From Phlebotomus papatasi (Eukaryota > Arthropoda > Insecta > Diptera > Psychodidae), in NCBI RefSeq assembly GCF_024763615.1, contig NC_077224.1, forward strand, positions 61,018,712-61,082,711: 64,000 bases of DNA. The letters run 5' to 3'. How positions within the stretch are numbered: position 1 is the stretch's first letter; every line of letters starts with the position of its first letter. Below are positions 1 to 10,755 of the stretch, in pieces. The position numbers and the translations under genes are program-made. The notes beneath the pieces are model-generated. The model searched no databases. It saw nothing but the letters and a program-made list of their open reading frames with translations, and was not told the origin of the DNA.

Positions 1-768
1 TTTACACAAATTATTTTTTACACAAAGTTTACCATTTTAATAGTGGTAAAAATCAAAATTTACAATTTTTTTAGTGGTAATTTGGAAATTACATGTTATT
101 TTTTTTACACGATTTTTTACTGTGTACATTATAAAAAGGGTTTAAAAATTATAATTAAATTAATTTCAGTTTTTCCTAAAAGTGGCGATAAGTGGTTACT
201 GCACCCTAATAGGGCTTTCAGGTTAGATTGAAACGAAAGTATTTTCAAACGTACTATGCTCTGCTGTTCTATATATCACTGAGTCTTGTAAGATCTCCCT
301 TAGTGGATAGTGTCTCAGATTATATTGCTGCTGCCTGTAGTAATACTTCCAAATGTATCTTGACGAAAAAGTATTATCAAAAAGATTGTCTATTCGAGAA
401 TATTATCTTTAGTAGGAGTATCTCATTAACAAAAATTCAAATAAAGAAAATGATATATTTTAATCAACTAAGTGTTTTATTAATTGCCTTACTATTTTGC
501 GAAAATCTATTGTGTTTTTTACCATTCTATTTTACTTTTCATTTTTATTATAGCTAATTTACTTATAATTCTACCAATTCTACTGAGTCTGTATTTTCTA
601 AAATATTTCGAAATTTCGAAAAGCTTTCAGGAGAAAATTTAATGAGCCGAAAGGCGGCAAAATAAAATAGTGAAAGCTCAATAGGGATTATACTATTTCG
701 GAAGGGAGAATTCAAATATCCTCGATTGAATGAGGCTTAAATGATTTGTCTAAATACGTTTTGTTATG

Positions 769-906
769 CCCAACGCACAATAACTTTTATTTAGTAAACA
801 TGTTTTCGACATTTCAGTGAGAGTGAGTGAGATATAGATCTAGTCATCTCGCTCATTCTCATGCGAAATTTTGAAAACATGTTTACAAACAAAAGTTATT
901 GTGCAC
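769..906. repeat. Palindromic MITE, GCGCACAATAAC family, copy 1
   Basis: The left end reads CCAACGCACAATAACTTTT and the right end reads AAAAGTTATTGTGCACCGG, its near reverse complement. The pairing continues inward through AACATGTTTTC and GAAAACATGTTT, and the centre is a GAGTGAGAT / CTCGCTCATTCTC palindrome. There is no coding capacity. Related copies lie at 1017-1161 and 55447-55595, so this is a dispersed non-autonomous element and not a gene hairpin. Confidence 0.8.
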
Positions 907-1016
907 CGGTCATTACATTCTCGATTCGTCAATAACATACGTGTTATTCTCATGTTTTGAAAATGAAACATAAAAACACACTCATGTTTCATTATTTTGA
1001 AGATTATGAGTTTTAT

Positions 1017-1161
1017 GCCCAACGCACAATAACTTTTGTTTAGTAAACATATTTTTGACATTTCAATGAGAGGGAGTGAAACCTAGATCTAGTCATCTCG
1101 CTCGCTCTCATAGGAAATTTTGAAAAGATGTTTATATAAACAAAAGCAATTGTGCGTTGAA
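1017..1161. repeat. Palindromic MITE, GCGCACAATAAC family, copy 2
   Basis: Same organisation as the copy 110 bp upstream: ends CCAACGCACAATAACTTTT and AAGCAATTGTGCGTTGA, with a central CTAGATCTAGTCATCTCGC block. The arms are more diverged than in copy 1. The two lie in the same orientation. Confidence 0.8.
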
Positions 1162-2117
1162 CATTACTGCCACCAAAATCGTTCAGTGACAACAGTAACA
1201 GTTTACATAAAATTATAGACTTTGGTTTTGGGATAGTATTTTTCAACATGCAGTATCTTGCAATTTATTTTTTGAATACATAATTCAACAAATTGTGTAC
1301 GGCTGTTATAGCCTATATTATTCTAAACATATTCATTTATTCCATTTTCTTACGAATGCTGTTCAAAGAATATTTTTTAACAAGATATCTTATTGTCAAA
1401 ATTGAGCTTTATTTGAATATCCTTGATGGAGTAAAATTGAAATACAATTTAAATAACAACGTTTAATCAAATTTCCTCCTTCTGCGCCTCATCTACTTAT
1501 TTCTGAAGTTTAATTCAGTGACTGATGGTGGCAGGAAGGAAATTGTATAACCACCAGAGTCGTAACTAAGTTGTATGGAGCCACCACAACAACTTCCGAG
1601 TTCCGACATCCCAGGCTGACCTGCCACAATGCCAACAAGTGTTATTCGTGGTTATTGAGAGATTGGAATTTAGTTATGTGTTGTCTCCAAAACTGTCTTA
1701 ACATTGAACAGTTTTAGTGAGAGTTTCCTAGGAAAATTTAATAATTAATTTAGCAACAATTTGAACTAAAAGGGAACTATGCCATACCACAAAGACATAG
1801 TTTTCCAGAAATTGATGCGGGATACTAAAGTTGTTCCATTAAAATTGAATTCATTTGCCAAAGTGACGAATTATTCACCTATGACTGACCCATTGTTCCG
1901 TTGTACACTAAATTTAGTTGATAGATGTTGAAAGGAAACTCATGACTTTCCATTTCCAGTTTGAATTCAATCATTCGTTCACCACAAATCCTTTGGAAAG
2001 TATATAGCAGTAATAGATGTTTTCCATAAAATTACCTATTATTCTTCATTTTCTTTAATGCAAATTACTCAATACAATTGAACATTTCGCAGCAATAAGT
2101 TTACACGTAGTGGGAGG

Positions 2118-2280
2118 TGCGGCTACATTGATATACGATTTTTTGGCATATTTCTAAAGGAAACTGGGCTTTAACGAAATGTAATTTAGATATAGATAAA
2201 ACAATTGTGGATCACAATTAAATTATTGTAAAACTCAGCTTCCTTTAGAAATACATGGAAAAATTGTATATCAATGTAGT
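2118..2280. repeat. Short inverted-repeat element
   Basis: The left arm begins CTACATTGATATACGATTTT and the right arm ends AAATTGTATATCAATGTAG. The inner pair TTTCTAAAGGAAACTGGG / CTCAGCTTCCTTTAGAAA extends the complementarity to roughly 50 bp per arm around an AATTGTGGATCACAATT core. It is non-coding and probably a MITE. Confidence 0.7.
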
Positions 2281-3827
2281 TAGTGATTCCAAATAGCCGG
2301 GTTTTTAGGATAGACATTTAACCGGTTTTGGATGGCTCTGAAATCGGTTAACCGGTTTTAAACTGGTTTCAAATTTAGGATCGCAATATGGAATTTTGAG
2401 CAATTTTTCAGAACTTGAACTTTAATGTAATATTTAAGACAATAAATATATTCTTTTTCTCAGTTAGTTTAGGACTTATTTATTTTACTGCTTTATTTTG
2501 TATTTAAAATAGTTCAGGAAATTTCAGAGTGCAGGAAAATTATTGAGAGTTTTTCCAATAACATTGTACGGTGGAAAAGCTAATGCAGTGTAGATTTCCG
2601 TAAAATATCCATTTTTTCATGCAATTTATTTTTCTTAAAATAAAATGGCTATCATAAATGGTTCTCATTTTTGAAAACCTTTAATAAGGAAATACTTAGA
2701 AAATTTATTCTAGATATTGGAAGATGATAAAAAATTATAGAAAACGTTTTAAAAAACAAACCAAAAGAAATTTCCTCTTTACTTTTAAATTCCTATGACT
2801 AGATTAATCTTATTAAACTTAAGTTTAGAAAACTTGAATCGTGAACGAAAAATAATATTCGCAAAAATATGAAAAAATAATATTGGAAAGATAGTTACCA
2901 AGATTTATCGCAACCCTATATTCGTTATAAAGTTTTTTATGTAAAATCTTGTAAAAGTATTGAAAAAAATTATTCTTTTTGCAGCAAAAAAATCCAGTTT
3001 TTTGATCGGGAATGGTTTCTAAAGTCTATTTTTTAGATCATTCTCTACAGAAAACACACCGATGCATAATTTTTGGTATTATATATCACGAGAATCATGA
3101 TTATAATTTACACAAATTCACAAATAATTTGATAGAAAAAAAATCCATAGGCATTTATAAAAAAGAAATACTATAAAAGGTAAACTTTTTTTGTTTTTTA
3201 CTCCATTGGTTGAGAAACTAATAAATACCAGAATGTGACAAAAAAATTTTACAAAAATCTTGTGTAACAATCTTGGTGAATTTGGGTCTAATAAGATATG
3301 TATTTAAATTAAAATATAGCAAGATTCAATAAAAATCTCTATGAAGGCAGTGAGCGGTAAACATCTTATTACTTTTCCACATAAAACAATATTTTACAAG
3401 ATTGTACTAAATCGTTTACAATTATTTTCTCAGTATACAATTGATTTTTAGTCTTGTAATATTTAATATATTGTCAAGTGAAGAAATCTTGCTGTAATTT
3501 CCAATAATCTTTATAAGCAAATAATTCTTTCAAGACTGGAAGAAACGTGCAGGAAACCCATTACTACTATCCTTAATATATTATTAACATACTGCCATAC
3601 TATAAATTACACTAGGAATCATATTGCACTTCAGGTGCCCTTCTAATGTAGAGGAAATATTTAGCAGGACTTTCAAGAAATAAACTAATTAAGAGAAATT
3701 TTAAAATTTTTGGAAGGAGACGGTTTTAAACCGGTTTCATCTCTATAAACCGGATTTAAAACCGTCTCCAAAATAAGGCGGTTAGCCGGTTTTTCGAAAC
3801 CGGTTAACCGTTTTTGGAATCTCTAAT
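2281..3827. mobile_element. 1.5 kb non-autonomous TIR element with AACCGGTT-rich ends
   Basis: Both ends carry GATTCCAAA in inverted orientation (GTGATTCCAAATAGCC on the left, GGAATCTC on the right). Each is followed inward by a subterminal cluster of AACCGG and CCGGTT words, about five on the left and more on the right. TTAG is found at both outer edges and may be a target duplication. The 1.3 kb between is AT-rich with no ORF. Clustered subterminal motifs are typical of hAT- or CACTA-like transposons where transposase binds, but the superfamily cannot be assigned. Confidence 0.5.
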
Positions 3828-3886
3828 TAGGATTAGGATAACATTAATTCCTCAAATTTGTGTGACAATCCTAAAATCTTTCAACT

Positions 3887-4113
3887 AGGGGAAAGTACTC
3901 TCCTTTCGAACGTACATGCCTTCAGATAAAGTGAATTTTCTTTTAGTTTTTCTAAGAGACTTACACATTTATATTAAATAATTAATTAGCTTATTACCAA
4001 TTTATTGATAATTATGTGATAATCATGAGTCAATCCCTTAGAAAAAGTAAAAGAAATTCGCATTATTCGAAAGCATGAACGTTCGAAGGGAGAGTACTTC
4101 CCGCTATACCTAA
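3887..4113. repeat. TA-flanked MITE (GGGGAAAGTACTC family), copy a
   Basis: Ends read TAGGGGAAAGTACTCTCC and GGAGAGTACTTCCC-GC-TA, with long complementary arms (CTTTCGAACGTACATGCCTTC / GAAAGCATGAACGTTCGAAG). TA flanks the element on both sides, as expected for Tc1/mariner-type insertion. Other copies lie at 38952-39303, 41011-41224, 48505-48720 and 58698-60173, the last interrupted by another insertion. Confidence 0.8.
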
Positions 4114-4840
4114 TTTGTGTACACTTCAGGAATACAATGGAATAAAAATTGATTTTTTTTAATTAGAACAGAACTTATATTAAAATCTTTAATTTTAAAA
4201 GCAAATCTTGTAAAGGCAATCTTGATTTTTAGGATTAGGTTCCAATTGATGGCTTGTCAATCTTTCAATATTTTGGGATATTTTTTGCTCATTTACTTTT
4301 TTGGCCGACTTAAAATTAAATCAAAGAGAAATCATGTAATACGAGTAATAAAAAGAATATCAGGAAGAAAAAGCAACGCTGAATATATTTTTTAATAATA
4401 TTGTGCAAAAGAATTGAGTTTGGGCCTTTTCAAGAAGGTGGCGAGAAGTGGTTGTTTTTGAATTTTTTTAATAAAAACATATTTTTTTAAGTAATCCACC
4501 GTTAAATTGAGGGGCTATTAGTTTAATATATCTATAGACAACGTATCTGAGTAACTTTGTATCAAATTTAAGTTACTTTATAATAAGGATTTAAAAATTA
4601 TAATCAAATTAATTTCAGTTTTTCCTAAAAGTGGCGATAAGTGGTTACTCCACCCTACACAATTATTTATTTTCATGGGAAATTTTCCTCACGGTGTATA
4701 GCCAGACTAGTTATGGATGAAGGTCATGTTGTATTGCTATCAAGACATATTTGTCACATCCGTAAATTATTACGACATGTTGATAACTCTCAATGATCAG
4801 CTGTTTGGTTGATATGCACTTGAAAATAATCCAATCTATC

Positions 4841-4846
4841 TCAGTA
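4841..4846 (+). promoter_or_regulatory. Possible initiator of the first acyltransferase gene
   Basis: TCAGTA matches the arthropod initiator consensus TCAKTY at five of its six positions and lies about 40 bp before the ATG at 4882. No convincing TATA box lies 25-35 bp upstream. This is position plus motif only. Confidence 0.25.
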
Positions 4847-4881
4847 CAATTTGGGCATTTGAAGTAGTTGCCGGTGATACA

Positions 4882-5813
4882 ATGGGCTCGAAAAATCGTT
4901 TAGTGCTTATTCCAAATGAAGATTTGCCAATTTTGCGGGATATGTACAAAATTAATTGGCCACGACATATTCTAAATTATCACACAATCAACAACTTTGT
5001 CCTTTGGTTGGATAAGTACCCATCTATTGAGGGTTTATCCATTTGGAGTCTCAATGGCACTTGGCGACAGAACGGAACTGTGATAATTAAAGTTAATAAT
5101 TAAGCGCCTCAATGTAAGATGAATATAGAACATTTTTTGCTAATGATAAGGATTTCTTACAGAGTTATTGGGATGTTCACTGTGCCACACTCGAAGAAAC
5201 TCAGGAGAGTCTAGTTCAAGCCCTGTGTTTGCTGGATTGGAAGGAACCATTGTTGATTTGTTCCTTTCCGGACTATATACGTCCTGCTGTTCTAAAGACC
5301 ATAGAAAAAGTTAAAGCTCACGTGAACTATGATACTGAATACACGTTTTTCATTTTAGCAAAAGATAAGGCTAAGGATCTTGAACCTGTAAAACTATCAG
5401 ATGGACTCAGTATCAGACAGTTATCAGAAGCGGAAGTTTCAACTGCGAATGATAACTGGCCTTACAAGAAGGATGGATCATTGGTATTTTTACAGCGAAT
5501 GATGAAGTACAATGTGAGCTATGGAGCTTATTCAGTAACAGGACAACTAGTAGGTTGGGTCTTCATTGATTCCTCAGGAGGGATTGGAATCCTCCATGTC
5601 GTAGATGAATATCGACGAAAAAGAATTGCTGAGGCTCTTGTAATTGAAATCTCCAAACACATTGCTGGAAATCTCGGCTTGAATCCTCATACATTCATCT
5701 TGCCAGATAATATTCCATCAATTGGATTGTTCAAAAAGCTCGGCTTTGAGGCAAACACCGAACCAGCTTATTGGATTCAAATGAATCCACGTGCGATAAA
5801 TCAAAAGAATTAA
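4882..5813 (+). CDS. Glycine N-acyltransferase-like protein (GNAT fold), gene 1
   Basis: Two exons: 4882-5091 and 5163-5813, joined across a 71 bp intron (GTTAAT donor, TTACAG acceptor, phase 0), giving 286 aa. The N-terminal half (residues 1-130) has the insect GLYAT-like pattern, with RDMYKINWPRHILNYHTIN, then SLNGTW and a LLDW block. The C-terminal half is a GNAT/FR47-like domain with NDNWPYKKDGS, YGAY, GWVF, DEYRRKRIAEAL and SIGLFKKLGFE. The family transfers acyl groups from acyl-CoA to glycine or other amines; the substrate here is unknown. The acetyl-CoA loop normally reads Q/R-x-x-G-x-G/A but here is R-R-K-R-I-A, lacking the first glycine. The start is the first ATG and aligns with that of gene 2. 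Gene 2 follows 246 bp downstream in the same direction, so the pair probably arose by tandem duplication. Confidence 0.85.
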
Positions 5814-5896
5814 AAGTAAATACTGTTTGTAATCTCTGTGTTCATGCTCTGATTGCCTGCTTCAAAAATTAAGTGTATGAGTGAGATAAATATAAT

Positions 5897-5902
5897 ATTA
5901 AA
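5897..5902 (+). terminator. Probable poly(A) signal ATTAAA of gene 1
   Basis: ATTAAA lies 84 bp after the stop codon of the first acyltransferase gene. It is the best hexamer between that stop and the next gene. It falls only about 40 bp before the probable start site of gene 2. Confidence 0.45.
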
Positions 5903-5936
5903 GAACTGAATAAGTGGCACTACATTTGCAATTCCT

Positions 5937-5942
5937 TCAGTC
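5937..5942 (+). promoter_or_regulatory. Possible initiator of the second acyltransferase gene
   Basis: TCAGTC resembles the insect initiator and lies 118 bp before the ATG at 6060. An AT stretch with ATAAATATAATATTAAAG sits about 45 bp upstream, somewhat far for a TATA box. Motif evidence only. Confidence 0.2.
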
Positions 5943-6059
5943 TCTTCTGACAACTTGCCAAGAGGTCACACGTTCTATCGGCAGTTGCTTCTGAACTTCC
6001 AACGCGGCAGTGTCGTTCCTCAGTCCCAATTCATTCTTCGGGATTCTCAATTTGCCAAA

Positions 6060-9000
6060 ATGAGTCAAGATCGACACCGTCTTGTGGAAATTCCCTGTGA
6101 TAATTGGATAGAACTAAAGGAAATGTATAATAGGGATTGGCCAAAGCACATTGTGAATTACTACACAATTGATACCTACATCAGATGGAAGGAACAATGT
6201 GATACTATTCCCAATCTTCACTTCTACAGTCTCAATGGGCAGTGGAGAAGAGATGGAACAGTGCTTATTGTGGTAAAAATATCTTGTTTTCTCACATATA
6301 CATTGTAAAAGTTTCAACAAATTTTTATCAAATTTGAGTATATTATTTTTGTGTATGAGTATAGTGGCATCTGAACAAAATGATTTGCTAATCTCTATCT
6401 GTTGAAACCTAATTCAATATAACATACATTTAGCTGATATAACTAGATGAGTATTCATTCTCCGGCAAGATGACTACAAGAAATGTTCGGCAGTGTTTAG
6501 ACGTGGAAGTCTTTATTTTTCGTATAGGATGGTGTATAGGGGAAACTGGGGCACCTCCAAACACGGAGCAGTACTAAACACTAACTTTTATTTCTAAACT
6601 ACTTGGACTATCTCGACCATTTCTTCAGTGGACAAGCATCCCTATAGTCCCTATAAATTTCTATTACTCTTGCCCTCTCAAGTCGAATATCCGATTAGAA
6701 AATCGCAGTGTTTGGTGCTACCCCGTGTTTGGTGGTGCCCCAGTTTCCCCTACCCTCTTATTCAAAATTGACAATTATGAATTTATGTAATTGCGAAATG
6801 ACTACTACAATTGCAATATACTTGAAATACTGGAAGTAAAATATTCATATTTTAGCTCCAGTTAAAAATTCGTCAATTAGGGAAGCTAAGGGTAACACAA
6901 CACTATCAAACACGAGTTTGAACGGTCATTAAATTTAAAATATTTATATTTAAATCATTAAAAACATAATTTATTTATACAGTGTAACTAAAGAGAAGAA
7001 TTTGCCATCAAGAATTTAAATCAAGAAAAAAAATGAAGGAAAATATAACCAAAATCCACGCTATGTCAATCTTTCCATGCATAACGTCGCGCGCAAAATT
7101 TATATTATTTTCGGCGATGCGAGAAAAGTGCAACAACAGAAAGAAAATTGTCGGTCCCATGGAATGTAACAGGAGATGAACAGAAACACCAACCTCTCTT
7201 GATTTTTACAATTTAATTCTCTATATATCGCTCCTTGGAAATTACAAGGGGCTAACTCACTTTTTTGCGATTTTGAGGTTTTAATGCACTCAGACAGAGA
7301 ATTTATTAAAATTTCAGATGATATGAATCAATAAATTTCGTTATTAGAAAAGTTTTTCAAAATTTTACTCTTTGTGATTGCTTGCGCGGCTTTATTTGAA
7401 GTCAAGGGGCACAAAATAGATTTATCGTTCAAATTTTTCTAAAACAAGGGACTAACTCAAGCAAGTTGATCCCGTATCATTCTAATTTCATGAAAATTTA
7501 CGCATCATTTAGAATGACAAAGAGCTAACTCATAAAAAAAACATATTTTAAAAGGTAAAAATATGTATGTTTCGATGTTTATAATAATGCTCATACAAAT
7601 AGAAAAAAATTAAATTGTTTTTATTAACATACTTAATTGATATAATTATTTATACAAATTTGAATCTTTCATGCTGTCTCCTGAAAAATGGCTCAGATTG
7701 AGTTGGCCCCTTGTAATTTCCAAGGAGCGATATGATGGACGTTTTGAGGTCTTCTTAAAATTTTTCAATTGAATTATAGACCTTCTTCAAACGTCGTAGT
7801 AAAGAATAAAATTGTGAAATTCAAGGGAGGTTCACTATTTCCGTCCATCTCCTCTAAAAAAATGTATTTCCGTACTGTCGTATTATTTTTCTCACTACAA
7901 TTTGAAGGACTAAAAAGCAAATGTATCTTATCTGATATATAGCACTTCTGTTATCTATTGCTCGGTTATAAATTATCCAAATTCGTTTAGTTTGTATTTA
8001 ATTTTAATATAGTGTCCGTTAGATCCGATAGCTAGAAATTTTCAGGAAGTTTCCTAAATATTAACCCTTTCGCATCTTTTGGGAGTCTGAGTACCCAAAA
8101 ACAAGTACCTAAGTACACTTAGGTCTTAAGCCGAGAGACGGCTTAGTGGAATATGATAAAAATGTGGTTTAACCATTATTTCGAATATAATTACGCTAAG
8201 TCGTCTCTCGGCTAATCCTCAAGTCTGTCAAGGCCCTAAGGAATACTCTAAGAAAAACATTTTCTTTTTAATTCAATCTCATAAAATTCAATTCTTCTAA
8301 TTGATTATAAACTACAAGGATGTCCAAAACTAGGATATTTCTTATAGAACCGCAATGAATTTCTAAGTCAAGATATTTTTGATTGCAAAATTTTATAGCT
8401 AACGCTTAGCCACACGGCTTAACTCAATATAAATTCTATTACGTAGATTTTAATGAACCAATAGACTTTGAAAAATCAATAAAATTGGTTATTATTTAGG
8501 ATATCAAGACCTTCGGAAACTGAATAAAATGGGTTCCCCTAATTACAAGATCAAAAGAAGTCTATATTTTTATTGCTTAAATAGATAGATAATGCTATCC
8601 ATAAATTTACTATAAAAATGTCAGAAACCAATTCAAAGTATTTCCGAAGTAGCAAACGAAAGTCGGCCATTCTCGTGAACAAAGCGTTCGCGTGAATATC
8701 CAAAACTTTGAAAAGCGGTTTCTGCACTATTAATTTTCATAATTTCTTTAAATTGGTAGAAGGGATTAAGAAAAAAAGTTATTGACTTAAAGAGTTAAGT
8801 TTATTTGAAAGTTATTTAATCGTGTCCTTCTCTTTCAAAAAAATCGGAAAAAGGTTCATTTTTACCCTACTAATTAGGGGACCCACCTTAAGCCTCTGGT
8901 CTAAAATCCGATGTTAGATATGTTTTTTTTTAATTGTATGTCTTACAGGGAAGAAATATTTTACTTTCTGATTAAACCTAATAATTTGAGATCTAACTTT

Positions 9001-10755
9001 TTTTTTAAATTATGGTTAACGAAATTTCTTTTAGGCTGCAAAATATTAAAGAATATTCATAAAGATTATTCAATAAAAATCAAATTTGATAATTAGTTAA
9101 TTAAAAACCGAAATTATAATTTTTGAAATATTATTGGAAAAAACAAAACTGAAAAGCGATAAAACTTCTTTGTAATTTGAGTACGTTTTTCAAAGTGGTT
9201 TTGAACAATTTGTGTTATAAAAATAGATATTAAAATATAATATTTTATTAAAAATATTTGATTTTTACTGATGAAACTGTTCGTTTACTGATAAAAAATG
9301 GTCATTCTGAAGCCAATTTTAAAAGAATTTATAGAGAGGTTTACATTTAAAAAAAAATAATAATATAATAATAATGCGGTGTATTATCCCATAGAAAAAC
9401 CAGGACTTTTCTCTTTTTTGAATTTGATGGAGAAAATATTAAATTTCAGCAATAATATCATTTCAATATTTCAATATCAGCAATAATAATTTTGCCACTT
9501 ACAGTTCACTTTGAATGCCGATCAACGCGATTTTGAAAAATTACCGCGCGATCTTGGAGGCAATTCGGCGCGATCCGCCGATCTGCCTGTCAAAAATAGA
9601 TTTAATTTAACAATTTAGATTGTTGCAGGTAAAGTGAAACCCTCTTCATTTTTCATTTACCACAACTTGCAGCAAAAGTGCACTGCTTTTAAATCTCTTT
9701 TTTTTTTGTTCATTTAATTTTCACGTTAGTAACGAATCAAATAAGATACAACTTTTAAAAATCACATCAACTACGAAAAATATGTTACAAAATACAATTA
9801 TTAAAACAGAAAAGGTTGAAAATTTTACTCGCCCTCAAAAATGTTTAATTATTTTTTTTAATACAAGAATAATATATTTAGTAAAAAGTCATCAGTTTAA
9901 AAGTAATTAACCCGTTAAACATTCAGAAAAATGCAACAATTAAAATAACTTTTCCCTCCCATTTGGAAAAAAAATAAAAGTCTTGCAAAATCATTTTGTT
10001 CAGATGTCTGGAGATTTCTGATTATCTGAGTATTATTCAGGATCGGTACCAGTTGTTTGTCTGCAGTCTTGACGAGTCCAATTCACAGCTGAAGAAAGCC
10101 CTTGAGTTACTGGACTGGCGTGCTGGCTTCAAGATCAGTTCCTTTGTGTCTAAACATCGTCCGGCGATTCTCCACTTGGTGGAATCTAGAAAATTAGAAA
10201 AGGAATATGACAGTCAGACTGTTCTCTATTACCTGCCGCGTCATTTAGGACAGGCCGTGTTAGTGGAGTTAGTAGATTTTTCTTAGCATTTTTGACTATT
10301 TGTAGAAATGTATTGACCCCTCTCTTTGTAGTTGTCCAAATGATATTGAACTTCGTCCTATGACAAAAGAAGATGCTACCATCGCTGACCGAGTCTGGCC
10401 TAATCGACACCATGGTTCATTATTTTTCCTGGAACGCCTTATTGCCTGGAATCCAAATGTAGGAGCCTACACCAAAGAAGGTAGACTCGTAGCATGGTGC
10501 TTTCTTCTCCAAGCCGGTGCACTGGGAGCTCTTCAGGTAGACGAGGAGTACCAACGCCGTGGTCTTGGGAGTCTAGTTACAAAAGCCATGATAAGGAAAC
10601 TTTGCGATATGGGAAGGGATACTTTTGCCTTCGTGAATGTCGACAATACTCCATCGAGAGGAATGCTAGAAAAGCTGGGATTTATCGAAATAGATTCCGT
10701 CTACTGGCTGCGAACTCTTCCCACCGATCCAACAATTCCACCATGGACAGATTAA
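6060..10755 (+). CDS. Glycine N-acyltransferase-like protein (GNAT fold), gene 2
   Basis: Three exons: 6060-6272, 10041-10258 and 10332-10755 (855 nt, 284 aa). The first intron is 3768 bp (GTAAAA donor, ATTCAG acceptor, phase 0) and sits at the same place as the single intron of gene 1. The second is 73 bp (GTTAGT donor, TTGTAG acceptor, phase 2) and has no counterpart in gene 1. Exon 1 has RDWPKHIVNYYTIDTYI and SLNGQW; exon 2 has CSLDESNSQLKKALELLDW; exon 3 is the GNAT domain with RVWPNRHHGS, VGAYTKEGRLVAW, then DEEYQRRGLGSLV and a C-terminal SRGMLEKLGF. QRRGLG fits the acyl-CoA pyrophosphate loop Q/R-x-x-G-x-G/A, so this copy keeps the cofactor site that gene 1 has changed. The ATG at 6060 is chosen because it matches the start of gene 1. 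Substrate unknown. Confidence 0.83.
6538..6751. repeat. TA-flanked MITE in intron 1 of acyltransferase gene 2
   Basis: Ends TAGGGGAAACTGGGGCACC and GGTGCCCCAGTTTCCCCTA are reverse complements. The inner pair AAACACGG / CCGTGTTTGG extends the arms. It is non-coding and resembles the ends of 42117-42465. Confidence 0.8.
7225..7733. mobile_element. TIR element of about 510 bp in the same intron
   Basis: The left end ATATCGCTCCTTGGAAATTA continues to CAAGGGGCTAACTCA. The right end reads TTGGCCCCTTG, then TAATTTCCAAGGAGCGATAT, giving TIRs of about 30 bp. The phrase GGG(G)CTAACTCA also recurs inside. No transposase frame is present. Confidence 0.7.
8126..8216. repeat. Short hairpin in the same intron
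   Basis: TTAAGCCGAGAGACGGCTTAG pairs with CTAAGTCGTCTCTCGGCTAA across about 45 bp. It follows ACCCTTTCGCATC at 8066, which resembles the ends of the TTAA-flanked family at 27403-28349, so this may be a decayed member of that group. Confidence 0.5.
8217..10040 (+). other. Remaining intron 1 of acyltransferase gene 2
   Basis: AT-rich intronic DNA. A segment near 8545-8660 recurs near 11765-11880 (AAAAGAAGTCTATATTTTT and GTCAGAAACCAATTC in both), so it belongs to a dispersed repeat. 9530-9600 is locally GC-richer with CGCGCGATC and GGCGCGATCCGCC. No exon or RNA gene was seen. Confidence 0.5.

Larger units (their letters stand above)
1..4881. other. Intergenic DNA, repeat-rich, no gene seen
   Basis: AT-rich DNA with only short ORFs that lack coding character. 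It holds two palindromic MITEs of one family, an inverted-repeat element, an AACCGGTT-rich TIR element and a TA-flanked MITE, each listed separately. A segment of about 80 bp ending in the words AAAAGTGGCGATAAGTGGTTACT occurs twice, near 130-215 and 4570-4655, so it is a dispersed repeat. The 600 bases before 4882 contain no other recognisable element and may include the promoter of the first acyltransferase gene. Confidence 0.6.

Noticed and set aside
228..557. 109 aa hydrophobic ORF
   Set aside because: Uses a non-ATG start, is AT-driven and Phe/Leu-rich, and shows no motif.
5955..6059. N-terminal extension of acyltransferase gene 2 (MPRGHTFYRQ...)
   Set aside because: It depends on a TTG start; the ATG at 6060 matches gene 1 and the family start.
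9996..10040. Start of acyltransferase exon 2 at 9996 or 10004
   Set aside because: Only the acceptor ending at 10040 gives matching phase and aligns with the first residues of exon 2 in gene 1.
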